Shown here: piece after piece, positions 1-7,295 of the stretch
Layout: every line of letters begins with the position of its first letter
Position numbering within the stretch: position 1 is the stretch's first letter
Assembly (NCBI GenBank): GCA_902790345.1
Contig: CADARO010000005.1
Span: 1-37,958 of the forward strand
Source: an uncultured Eubacteriales bacterium
GTDB taxonomy: Bacteria > Bacillota > Clostridia > Christensenellales > Aristaeellaceae
Length of the DNA stretch: 37,958 nt
Reading direction: 5' to 3'
Notes under the pieces: generated by a model
What the model was told of the DNA's origin: nothing
Databases searched by the model: none
The model's input: only the letters and a program-made list of their open reading frames with translations
Made by a program: the position numbers and the translations under genes

Positions 1-26
1 CTTTGTGCCGAGTATACCGGAAAGTC

Positions 27-98
27 TTACCTATGTCCTGACACAAACCCTTACCTATGTCCTGAAACTTTCTGTTACCGATGTGCTGAAACTGGACA
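27..98. repeat. Three tandem 24-bp imperfect repeats
   Basis: Three copies start at 27, 51 and 75 with an exact 24-nt period. The first two share the 15-base core TTACCTATGTCCTGA, and the third differs from it at two positions (TTACCGATGTGCTGA). Such short repeats at a boundary resemble the multiple terminal transposase-binding repeats of IS21-like and related insertion sequences, so this may be the end of an element lying mostly left of the window. No transposase is visible, so the assignment is an inference. Confidence 0.5.
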
Positions 99-154
99 AG
101 GCCAGACCATCCCCGCCCTGCTGACACCATTCCCTGAAACCGGAGGTATCCCCC

Positions 155-1552
155 TTGGTCTTTTCGAGCCTGACGTTTCTGTTCGTCTATCTGCCCATCA
201 CGCTGGCGGTGTACTATCTCGCGCCGCTGAAGGCGCGCAATCTCGTGCTGCTGCTGGTGAGCCTGCTGTTCTACGGCTGGGGCGAGCCGGTGTATATCGC
301 CGTCATGACCGCTTCCGTGGCCATCAATTACGCGTATGGCCTCCTGGTGGAGAAACACCGGGCAAACGACAAAAAGGCGCGCCGGATCGTGCTGTCCAGC
401 GTGCTCTTCAACCTGGCGCTTTTGTTCTTCTTCAAATACTTCGACTTCGCGGTGGAGAACCTCCGCCGCATTCCCATGCTCTCAGGGCTGCGGCCCCTGG
501 GGCTCACGCTGCCCATCGGCATTTCCTTCTACACCTTCCAGACCATGTCCTACACCATCGACGTGTATCGCGGGCAGGCCCGGGCCCAGAGGAACATCGT
601 CACCTTCGGCGCGTTTGTGACGCTGTTCCCGCAGCTCATCGCCGGCCCCATCCTGCAGTATCGCGACCTGGACCGGCAGCTCACCGACCGGACTCACAGC
701 GCGGATCAATTCGCCTCGGGGGTGGAGATCTTCTGCGTGGGCCTGGCGAAGAAGGTGCTGCTGGCAAACAGCATAGGCTCCCTGTGGGACGTGTACAAGG
801 CCATGAACCCGGCCTCCCTCACCGCGCTGGGGGCCTGGATGGGCGTGATCGCGTTTTCATTCCAGATTTATTTCGATTTCTCCGGCTATTCCGACATGGC
901 CGTGGGGCTGGGGCGCATGTTCGGCTTCGAGTTCATGCGCAACTTCAACTACCCCTATATTTCCCGCAGCATCACCGAGTTCTGGCGGCGCTGGCACATC
1001 TCCCTGGGCTCCTGGTTCAGAAATTACGTCTACATCCCCCTGGGCGGCAACCGGCGGGGCGTCAGGCGGCAGCTGTTCAACATCCTCGTGGTGTGGGCCG
1101 CCACCGGCTTCTGGCACGGGGCCAGCTGGAATTTCCTGCTGTGGGGGCTGTATTTCGCGTGCCTTTTGATGCTGGAAAAGCTGTTCCTGCTCAAGTGGCT
1201 GGAGAGGGCCCCCCGCGTCCTGGGGCACGTCTACGCCCTGTTCTTCATCGTGCTGGGCTGGGCGCTGTTCGGGCTGGAGGATCTGGGCCAGTGCGCCGCG
1301 TATGTGTCCGCCATGTTCGGCGGCGGCGCGGGGCTCTGGAGCGCGGCGGACGGCTATCAGCTGTCCAACTACCTCATGCTGCTGCCCGCGCTGGTGATCG
1401 GCTCCACGCCCCTGGCGGCGCAGCTGTTCAGCCGCCTGAGTCCCCGGGCCAGGGGCGGCGCGGCGCTGGTTCTGTCGGCGCTGGCGCTGGCGGTGTGCAC
1501 CGCCTATCTGGTGGACGCCACCTACAACCCGTTCCTGTATTTCCGTTTCTGA
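155..1552 (+). CDS. MBOAT family O-acyltransferase (AlgI/DltB-like)
   Basis: Polytopic membrane acyltransferase of 465 residues that by family moves an acyl group, usually acetyl, across the membrane onto an extracellular or cell-wall polysaccharide. Visible family marks are the AlgI-type N-terminus MVFSSLTFLF, DFSGYSDMA at 241-249, FWRRWHISL at 276-284 and GFWHGASW with the presumed catalytic histidine at 321, between many hydrophobic segments. The start is a TTG at 155, supported by GGAGGT seven bases upstream and by the full-length family N-terminus. The next gene, ten bases downstream, is a DHHW protein, the usual partner. The polymer is unknown. A probable IS end lies directly upstream, so transcription of the pair may begin outside the window or in the repeat region. 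Confidence 0.93.
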   Translation: MVFSSLTFLFVYLPITLAVYYLAPLKARNLVLLLVSLLFYGWGEPVYIAVMTASVAINYAYGLLVEKHRANDKKARRIVLSSVLFNLALLFFFKYFDFAVENLRRIPMLSGLRPLGLTLPIGISFYTFQTMSYTIDVYRGQARAQRNIVTFGAFVTLFPQLIAGPILQYRDLDRQLTDRTHSADQFASGVEIFCVGLAKKVLLANSIGSLWDVYKAMNPASLTALGAWMGVIAFSFQIYFDFSGYSDMAVGLGRMFGFEFMRNFNYPYISRSITEFWRRWHISLGSWFRNYVYIPLGGNRRGVRRQLFNILVVWAATGFWHGASWNFLLWGLYFACLLMLEKLFLLKWLERAPRVLGHVYALFFIVLGWALFGLEDLGQCAAYVSAMFGGGAGLWSAADGYQLSNYLMLLPALVIGSTPLAAQLFSRLSPRARGGAALVLSALALAVCTAYLVDATYNPFLYFRF

Positions 1553-1562
1553 GGAGGCGCGC

Positions 1563-2660
1563 ATGAAGAAAGCACTCATCGTTCTGTTCGCCGCCTTCCT
1601 CGGCGGGTTTCTCATCCTGAGCCTGGCGCTGCCGGATCGGGTGTTCTCGCCTCTGGAGAACCGCAATCTGGCGCAGGCCCCGGCCTTTTCATGGGAGCGC
1701 GTGTTTTCCGGCGCGTTCGAGGCGGACGCGGAGACCTATGTGACCGACCAGTTCGCCCTGCGCGACGGCTGGATGGCCATGAAAGCGGTGTGCGAGCGGC
1801 TGCTGGGCAAGAAGGAAAACAACGGCGTGTACCTGTGCGGCGACACCCTCATCGAGCGCGTCGACGAACCGGAGGAGGACCGGTTGGCCGCCAACATCCG
1901 GGCGGTGAACAAATTCAGCGAGAGCGCGGATGTGCCAGTTTACCTCACCATCCTGCCCACGGCGGAGGAAATCTGGCGGGACAGGCTGCCCAAGGGCGCG
2001 CCGGGCCTTGACGAGGCGGCGCTCATCGCCCGGGTCGAAGCGGAAACAGACGCCACCTTCATCGACACGCTGTCCGCCCTGCGCGACCACGCGGACGAGC
2101 CCCTCTTCTACCGCACCGACCATCACTGGACCAGCCTGGGGGCGTACTATGGCGCGGCGGCGCTGCTTAACGGCATGGGCCTGGAGGCCGAGCCCCTGTC
2201 CGCCTACGCGCCTCAGACGGTGTCTTCGGATTTCTACGGCACGCTGTACTCCAAATCCGGCGCGCGGTTCATCGAGCCGGACAGCATTGAGATCTACGCC
2301 CCGGAGGACGGCGTGACCGTGATCCGCGTTGAGAACGGCCAGGAGACCCCCGGCGCGCTGTACGACTACGCCCAGCTGGAGAAGAAGGACAAATACGCCT
2401 TCTTCATGGGCGGCAACCAGCCTCTGGCGGTGATCCGGACGGGTCACGAGGGCGAAAAGCTGCTGCTGGTGCGGGACTCCTACGCGGACAGCGAGGTGCC
2501 CTTCCTGCTGCCCCGCTTCTCGGAAATCCACATGGTAGACCTGCGCTACTGGCGCGAGGGCCTGGCCGACTACATCGAGGCCCAGGGCATCGATCGGGTG
2601 GTCATCTCCTACAGCGCCCGCAATTTCATCACGGACACGAACCTGCACTTCATGAACTGA
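1563..2660 (+). CDS. DHHW family protein (AlgJ/AlgX-like SGNH acyltransferase partner)
   Basis: Membrane-anchored extracytoplasmic protein of 365 residues with one N-terminal hydrophobic segment (about 4-22). The signature TDHHWTS lies at about 185-191, and an RDSYADS motif near residue 305 offers the likely catalytic serine. DHHW proteins are relatives of AlgJ/AlgX and are encoded beside MBOAT acyltransferases. They are thought to accept the acyl group delivered through the MBOAT protein and place it on a polysaccharide. The gene starts ten bases after the MBOAT stop with GAGGAGG upstream, so the two are clearly co-transcribed. The substrate cannot be told from sequence. Confidence 0.88.
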   Translation: MKKALIVLFAAFLGGFLILSLALPDRVFSPLENRNLAQAPAFSWERVFSGAFEADAETYVTDQFALRDGWMAMKAVCERLLGKKENNGVYLCGDTLIERVDEPEEDRLAANIRAVNKFSESADVPVYLTILPTAEEIWRDRLPKGAPGLDEAALIARVEAETDATFIDTLSALRDHADEPLFYRTDHHWTSLGAYYGAAALLNGMGLEAEPLSAYAPQTVSSDFYGTLYSKSGARFIEPDSIEIYAPEDGVTVIRVENGQETPGALYDYAQLEKKDKYAFFMGGNQPLAVIRTGHEGEKLLLVRDSYADSEVPFLLPRFSEIHMVDLRYWREGLADYIEAQGIDRVVISYSARNFITDTNLHFMN

Positions 2661-2675
2661 ACCGGGAGGACATTC

Positions 2676-3809
2676 ATGGGACACAAAATATCCGCCATCC
2701 TTTGGGACATCGACGGGACGCTCCTCAATTTCCCCGCCGCGGAGGAGGCGGCCATCAACGCCTGCTTTGGCAAATTCAATCTGGGCGAATGCACGAAGGA
2801 CATGCTGCGGCGCTACGCCGCCATCAACCTGGGCTACTGGAAGATGATCGAGCGGGGCGAGATCGACAAGGGCCGGGCGCTGGCGGCCCGGTTCGAGGAT
2901 TTCTTCTCCGAGTACGGGCTCCCCGTGTCCGTGGCCTCGGCGTTCAACGACGAATACCAGGTCCGCCTGGGGGACACGGTGGTGTTCGAGCACGGCGCGT
3001 ATGACGCGGTGGCCTCGCTGAAGGGCGTGGTGAAGCAGTACGCCGTGACCAACGGCACCCGCACCGCCCAGCGCCGCAAGCTGAAAAACTCCGGCCTGGA
3101 CAGGCTGCTGGACGGCGTGTTCATCTCGGAGGAGATCGGCGCGGAAAAGCCCGGCGAGGCGTTCTTCGACTTCGTGTTCAGCCACATCGACGCGCCCCGG
3201 GCGGAGACGGTCATCATCGGCGATTCCCTCACCAGCGACATGCTGGGCGGGGAGCGGGCGGGCATCCGCTGCTGCTGGTATAATCCCATGAATCAGCCCC
3301 GGGGCGGCGCGAAGATCGACTGGGAGCTTAAAGACCTGGCGGACATGTGGACACTGTGGGCGCACGAACCCCTTCGGGCCGTGGCCGGACAGGAACGGCG
3401 GCTGCCCGATTTTCGGCAAATCGGCCTCTTCAAAACGGCGTTCGACGAAAGCGCGCTCTATGCCATGGAATACGAGGCCGCCCACGGCGGCGGCTTCGCC
3501 TGCCACGTTCGCGGCGCGCTCTGCCGCACAACGGAAGACTTCTTCCGCGAAGTGTCCGCCGCGCTGCGCTTTCCCCACTATTTCGGCTTTAACTGGGCCG
3601 CGCTGGACGAGTGCCTCCAGGATCTCGAATGGCTGGCCTTCGCCCGCCTGCTGATCGTGGTGGACGACTACGGCGACGTCTTTCGGGAGGAGGGAAGCGG
3701 GCGGGAGACAGAGCGCGCGCTGCTTGAAAAGCATCTCAGCAGGGCCGTTGAGGCATGGACGGCGCACGGCGTGCCCATCGCCGTGCTGCTGAATGAAAAG
3801 AACGCATGA
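2676..3809 (+). CDS. HAD hydrolase (YjjG-like) fused to a C-terminal barstar-like domain
   Basis: A two-domain protein of 377 residues. The N-terminal part (about 1-225) is a HAD phosphatase: motif I DIDGT at 11-15, motif II VTNGT, the lysine motif AEKPGEAFF, and motif IV GDSLTSD near 180-190. It resembles YjjG/YfnB, which act on nucleotides or sugar phosphates. The C-terminal part (about 245-375) carries the barstar pattern, with an F-P-HYFGFNW-AL-ECL-DL-W series, an LLIVVDDY strand and an HGVPIAVLLN ending. Barstar proteins inhibit barnase-type ribonucleases. It starts 15 bases after the DHHW gene with GGGAGG upstream, so it may belong to the same operon, and a strong terminator follows. 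No RNase gene is in view. The domain assignment rests on motif reading only. Confidence 0.85.
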   Translation: MGHKISAILWDIDGTLLNFPAAEEAAINACFGKFNLGECTKDMLRRYAAINLGYWKMIERGEIDKGRALAARFEDFFSEYGLPVSVASAFNDEYQVRLGDTVVFEHGAYDAVASLKGVVKQYAVTNGTRTAQRRKLKNSGLDRLLDGVFISEEIGAEKPGEAFFDFVFSHIDAPRAETVIIGDSLTSDMLGGERAGIRCCWYNPMNQPRGGAKIDWELKDLADMWTLWAHEPLRAVAGQERRLPDFRQIGLFKTAFDESALYAMEYEAAHGGGFACHVRGALCRTTEDFFREVSAALRFPHYFGFNWAALDECLQDLEWLAFARLLIVVDDYGDVFREEGSGRETERALLEKHLSRAVEAWTAHGVPIAVLLNEKNA

Positions 3810-3814
3810 GAAAA

Positions 3815-3850
3815 GCGCCGTCGCCACGGCAATAAACGTGGCGACGGCGC
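3815..3850. terminator. Bidirectional rho-independent terminator
   Basis: A perfect 14-bp stem (3815-3828 with 3837-3850) encloses an 8-base loop. It is followed by CTTTGTCTT on the plus strand and by TTTT on the minus strand. It separates the convergent HAD-barstar gene and methyltransferase gene. Confidence 0.85.
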
Positions 3851-3866
3851 CTTTGTCTTCGATGGA

Positions 3867-4991
3867 TCAGAACGCCTTCCTGAACAGCTCGCAGTAGTAT
3901 GCCACCAGCTCGTATTTCGCGTCCGGCGGAATGCGATGGTCTGGGCAGGGGATGTAGCCGCCCAGGTCAACCAGGGGCTTGAGCCGCTCGATCTCCGCCT
4001 CTACGGCGGCCTTGTCCTGGGCGAAGACCCGCTTGTCCATGCCGCCCACGCCCCTGAGGGCCCGGCCGTATTGCGCGCGCCAGGGGGCGATGGAGGCGTG
4101 CCAGGTGCCCACCTCGATGGGGAACATGGTGTTCACGCCGTTTTCCAGCCAGATGGGCAGCAGCTTGTCGATGCAGCCGTCGCAGTCCAGGGAAATCTGG
4201 TCGATGCCGTACCTGGCCAGCATGTCGGCGAACTCGCGGTAGTGGGGGCCGACGCACTCGGCGAACACCTCGGGGTTCACCAGCGGGCCGTTCTTGAAGC
4301 AGATGTCCTCCCAGAAATGCGCGCCGTCGAAGGCCACGCCGCACTTCAACGACTCCTCCGCCACCTTCAGCGCCAGGCCCGCCATGGTGTCGATGACCTC
4401 CCGGTAGAGGTCCTCGTCGTCGATCTGCAGATACGACAGCTCCACCACGCCCAGCATGTCGCGGATGGTGCCGTAGAGGCTGCCGCAGTGCAGCCACAGG
4501 GGATATTCCCGGGTTTCATTTTCCTCCGCCAGCTTTTTGAAAAAGGCCCGGGGGACGCGGTCGTCGGAGTATTGCAGGCGGGGCAGATAGTCACGCTCCC
4601 AGGCCTCCCGGCCGGTTAGCAGCGTCCCCAGCTCACCGGGTATGCTGTCCAGGCCCGGCTTGATGCGCACCAGGTGGCCGTTGCCGTCCTGCACCACCTG
4701 GGAGCCGTCCGCCTCCACCCGGAGCACCTTGCGCTCGAAGGCGGGGAACAGGGCGTTATGCCCGCTGACGCAGCTCTGCCAGCTGAAGTCGAAGCCCAGC
4801 TGATCCATGACCTCCCGGTCTGCGGGGCCGTTGTCACCGGTGGTCCTGTACAGCTCGGCGGTCTCCCGGCGCACGTGGCCCTCCTCCGCCCATTTGTCCA
4901 GGGTCTCCGTCCAGTAGCCGAAGGCCACGCAGGGCAGCCGGTCGTATTTTTCGTAGTGCATCACGGCTTTGACGCGTTCGCGGTGGTTCAT
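3867..4991 (-). CDS. Uroporphyrinogen decarboxylase-family (corrinoid) methyltransferase, paralogue 1
   Basis: URO-D fold protein of 374 residues. In this context it is expected to be a methyltransferase of the MtaA/MtbA/demethylase kind rather than a heme enzyme. It opens with the family pattern NHRERVKAVMHYEKYDRLP and ends with a CPDHRIPPDAK segment. Where the second plus-strand paralogue has HSCGD, this one has LDCDG (268-272), so any metal-ligand set differs. The start at 4991 is chosen because AAGGGG lies upstream and because it leaves only a short gap to the homocysteine methyltransferase. A start 81 bases further upstream would overlap that gene and lacks family sequence. It is the second gene of a minus-strand operon. 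The methyl donor is unknown. Confidence 0.85.
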   Translation of the reverse strand: MNHRERVKAVMHYEKYDRLPCVAFGYWTETLDKWAEEGHVRRETAELYRTTGDNGPADREVMDQLGFDFSWQSCVSGHNALFPAFERKVLRVEADGSQVVQDGNGHLVRIKPGLDSIPGELGTLLTGREAWERDYLPRLQYSDDRVPRAFFKKLAEENETREYPLWLHCGSLYGTIRDMLGVVELSYLQIDDEDLYREVIDTMAGLALKVAEESLKCGVAFDGAHFWEDICFKNGPLVNPEVFAECVGPHYREFADMLARYGIDQISLDCDGCIDKLLPIWLENGVNTMFPIEVGTWHASIAPWRAQYGRALRGVGGMDKRVFAQDKAAVEAEIERLKPLVDLGGYIPCPDHRIPPDAKYELVAYYCELFRKAF

Positions 4992-5011
4992 ATCACGATC
5001 CCCTTTGCGTT

Positions 5012-5851
5012 TTACTTTCCGAAGATGCGCTCTCTCAGGGCGCGGATGTAGGCCGCGTTGCTGCCGCAGCACCCGCCGATGTACTTCACGTCGTGCTCCA
5101 GCGCGGGCAGGCAGTCCTCCACGAAGGTGTCGATGTCATACTGCACCTTCTGCTCGCCGTCCTGCAGGATGGGCTTGCCGGCGTTGGGCTTGAAGATCAG
5201 GGGCAGGTCGGTGTACTCCCGGAAGGAGGCGATCACGGGCACGGCCTTGTCCGGCCCCAGCGAGCAGTTGATGCCGATGCCCGCCAGGGGAATGTCCTTC
5301 ATGGCCTCCACGAAATACTTGACCGAATGGCCCATGATGGTCTTGCCGATCTCGGTGAAGGTGAGCATGGAGAAGATGGGCAGGTTGTGCTTGGCGGCAG
5401 CCTCGCCGGCGATGCGCATCATGTCCGCGTCCATGAAGGTCTGCAGCACGATGACATCCGGCTTTTCGGCAACGCCGGCGGAAATCTGCTCGTCGAAGGC
5501 GGCGTAGGCGTCCTCCTCGGAGAGGTCGCCGTAGGGCTCCATGAGCAGCGGCAGCGGCCCGGCGGACAGCGCCACCTTCGCCCGGCCGGCGATGGTCTCC
5601 CGGGCCAGGCGCACGCCGGTGGACACGATTTCCTGAACGGAGTAATTGGTCTTGCTCACGGCGTAGCGGTTGGCGCCGAAGGTGTTGGCCAGGATGATCT
5701 GCGCGCCGGCGTCCACGTATTCCTCCGCCAGCTCCTTCACGATGGCGGGGTTTTCGATGTTATAGCGCCAAACGGCACCCTTGTCGGTCGTCTTTTCCCA
5801 CAGGCTGGTGCCCACGGCGCCATCCAGCAGCACGATATCGTCCCGTCTCAT
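5012..5851 (-). CDS. Stand-alone homocysteine S-methyltransferase domain protein
   Basis: A 279-residue betaine/homocysteine S-methyltransferase (PF02574) domain. Motifs are DGAVGT at 10-15, ANTFGANR at 55-62, GINCS at 193-197, and GGCCG at 259-263. Cys196, Cys261 and Cys262 would be the zinc ligands that bind homocysteine thiolate. It corresponds to the first module of MetH but lacks the pterin, cobalamin and activation modules, so it needs a methyl donor in trans. The corrinoid protein encoded divergently from it, 226 bases away, is the obvious candidate. It shares a minus-strand operon with URO-D paralogue 1 (20-base gap). GGGAGG precedes the ATG. An S-methylmethionine-type donor is an alternative. 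Confidence 0.88.
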   Translation of the reverse strand: MRRDDIVLLDGAVGTSLWEKTTDKGAVWRYNIENPAIVKELAEEYVDAGAQIILANTFGANRYAVSKTNYSVQEIVSTGVRLARETIAGRAKVALSAGPLPLLMEPYGDLSEEDAYAAFDEQISAGVAEKPDVIVLQTFMDADMMRIAGEAAAKHNLPIFSMLTFTEIGKTIMGHSVKYFVEAMKDIPLAGIGINCSLGPDKAVPVIASFREYTDLPLIFKPNAGKPILQDGEQKVQYDIDTFVEDCLPALEHDVKYIGGCCGSNAAYIRALRERIFGK

Positions 5852-5885
5852 GGCATGTTCCTCCCTTTGTGTTGTATTTGAGTAA

Positions 5886-5915
5886 AGTATAGCATGACGC
5901 CCGGGAGAAAGTCAA
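5886..5915 (-). promoter_or_regulatory. Sigma-A promoter of the homocysteine methyltransferase operon
   Basis: On the minus strand TTGACT (5915-5910) and TATACT (5891-5886) are 18 bases apart, about 35 bases upstream of the start codon at 5851. Confidence 0.7.
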
Positions 5916-5994
5916 TCGAAAAGAAGGGCTGTGGGCGCGACGGGCCGGCCCCATCGCGCCGCGAGAAAAAAATGAGCCTTCGCCCGGAAAAAGA

Positions 5995-6023
5995 TTGACT
6001 AACCGGCCGGAACAGTGTACAAT
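5995..6023 (+). promoter_or_regulatory. Sigma-A promoter of the corrinoid protein operon
   Basis: TTGACT (5995-6000) and TACAAT (6018-6023) are separated by 17 bases and lie 54 bases before the start at 6078. Together with the opposing promoter at 5886-5915 this makes a divergent control region. I see no cobalamin riboswitch in the short leader. Confidence 0.75.
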
Positions 6024-6077
6024 CAGAAAAAAGTATCTTCTTAAACGACATGACATTGATTTGGGAGGAAAAAAACC

Positions 6078-6719
6078 ATGATTCTTGAGGACATTTCCCT
6101 GAAGCTGCAGGCCGGCAAGGCCAAGGACGTGAAGGCGCTGGTTCAGCAGGCCATCGACGAGGGCATTCCCGCCCAGCAGATCCTGGACGAGGGCCTGGTG
6201 GCCGGCATGAACGTGATCGGCGAAAAGTTCAAGAACAACGAAGTGTTCGTGCCCGAGGTGCTGGTGGCTGCCCGCGCCATGAGCAAGGGCGCCGAGGTGC
6301 TCAAGCCCCTGCTGGTGGCCGAGGGCGTCAAGGCCAGCGGCAAGGTGTGCATCGGCACCGTTCAGGGCGACCTGCACGACATCGGCAAAAACCTGGTGAA
6401 GATGATGTTCGAGGGCAAGGGCCTGGAGGTCATCGACCTGGGCACCGACGTGTCCCCCGAGACCTTCGTTGAGACCGCCAAGAACGAGGGCTGCCAGATC
6501 ATCGCCTGCTCCGCGCTGCTGACCACCACCATGGGCGTCATGGCCGACGTGGTGAAGGCCGCCGAGGCCGCCGGCATCCGCGATCAGGTGAAGATCATGA
6601 TCGGCGGCGCGCCCGTGACCGAGGAATACTGCCAGAAGATCGGCGCGGACGCCTACACCCCCGACGCCGCCTCCGCCGCCGACAAGGCGCTGGAATTCTG
6701 CCTGGCGATGGGCGCCTGA
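6078..6719 (+). CDS. Corrinoid (B12-binding) methyl-carrier protein, MtbC/MtaC-like
   Basis: A 213-residue protein with the two-part build of methanogen/acetogen corrinoid carriers: a helical cap (about 1-85) and a Rossmann-like cobalamin-binding domain (about 88-213). The B12 motif DLHDIG is at 98-103, with His100 the expected lower axial cobalt ligand; a downstream SALLTTTMG segment and a GGAPV turn complete the nucleotide-loop site. It should carry the methyl group between the substrate-specific methyltransferase and an acceptor enzyme. GGGAGGA precedes the ATG. It leads an operon with the DUF2284, RACo and URO-D paralogue 2 genes. The substrate class is not fixed by this protein. Confidence 0.93.
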   Translation: MILEDISLKLQAGKAKDVKALVQQAIDEGIPAQQILDEGLVAGMNVIGEKFKNNEVFVPEVLVAARAMSKGAEVLKPLLVAEGVKASGKVCIGTVQGDLHDIGKNLVKMMFEGKGLEVIDLGTDVSPETFVETAKNEGCQIIACSALLTTTMGVMADVVKAAEAAGIRDQVKIMIGGAPVTEEYCQKIGADAYTPDAASAADKALEFCLAMGA

Positions 6720-6737
6720 TCGACGGAGGAAACCGGC

Positions 6738-7295
6738 ATGAGCGACGAGAAGCTGATTCAGACCGCGCTGGACTGCGGCGCCGCCAAGGCCGCGCTCATC
6801 GATCAGGGCGACATCGTGCTCAGCGCCAGCTTCCGCGCCATGTGCGAGGCGAACAGCTGCGGCGTCTACGGCCGCTGCTACACCTGCCCGCCGGACGTGG
6901 GGCCCATCGAGGAGCTGATGGCCCGGGTCAGAAGCTATGACCGGGCGCTGCTGTATCAGACCATCGGCACGCTGGAGGACAGCTACGACGTGGAGGGCAT
7001 GGCGGAGGCCAAGGTCAGGCACGTGGCCGTTGGGCAAAAGCTGCTGGACGCGCTTTCCCCCGTTCTGGGGGGCGGCGCCATGCATCTCTCCGGCGGCGGC
7101 TGCGGGCTGTGCCAGGTCTGCGGCAAGATCACCGGAGAGCCCTGCCGCCATCCCGACCGGGCGCTGGCTTCCCTGGAGAGCTGCGGCATCGACGTATACA
7201 ACACAACCAAACACACGCCGCTGAAATACATCAACGGCGCGAATACCGTGACCTATTTTGGCATGGTACTGTTTCAGGAGGCAAAAAATGGCTGA
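6738..7295 (+). CDS. DUF2284 cysteine-rich metal-binding protein
   Basis: A 185-residue protein of the DUF2284 family, with two cysteine sets: C36, C41, C47, C50 (followed by PPDVGP) and C122, C125, C128, C136 in a GGGCGLCQVCGKITGEPC stretch. The arrangement suggests one or two Fe-S or other metal sites. No reaction is established for the family. It occurs near corrinoid methyltransferase genes, so a redox role or a role in handling the corrinoid protein is a reasonable inference here. GGAGG lies eight bases before the ATG, 18 bases after the corrinoid gene, and its 3' end overlaps the RACo gene by eight bases. Confidence 0.82.
   Translation: MSDEKLIQTALDCGAAKAALIDQGDIVLSASFRAMCEANSCGVYGRCYTCPPDVGPIEELMARVRSYDRALLYQTIGTLEDSYDVEGMAEAKVRHVAVGQKLLDALSPVLGGGAMHLSGGGCGLCQVCGKITGEPCRHPDRALASLESCGIDVYNTTKHTPLKYINGANTVTYFGMVLFQEAKNG

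Noticed and set aside
1689-3827. 712-codon minus-strand open frame
   Set aside because: It is antisense to the DHHW and HAD-barstar genes, has no family motifs and has the arginine/valine/glutamine-rich composition of a shadow frame in GC-rich DNA.
5852-6077. Possible cobalamin riboswitch before the corrinoid operon
   Set aside because: The promoter lies only 54 bases from the start codon and no B12-box-like GCCACTG is present, so there is no room for the element.
5760-7214. 484-codon minus-strand open frame across the divergent promoters
   Set aside because: It crosses two good promoters and is antisense to the corrinoid protein and DUF2284 genes. The real genes have motifs and Shine-Dalgarno sites.
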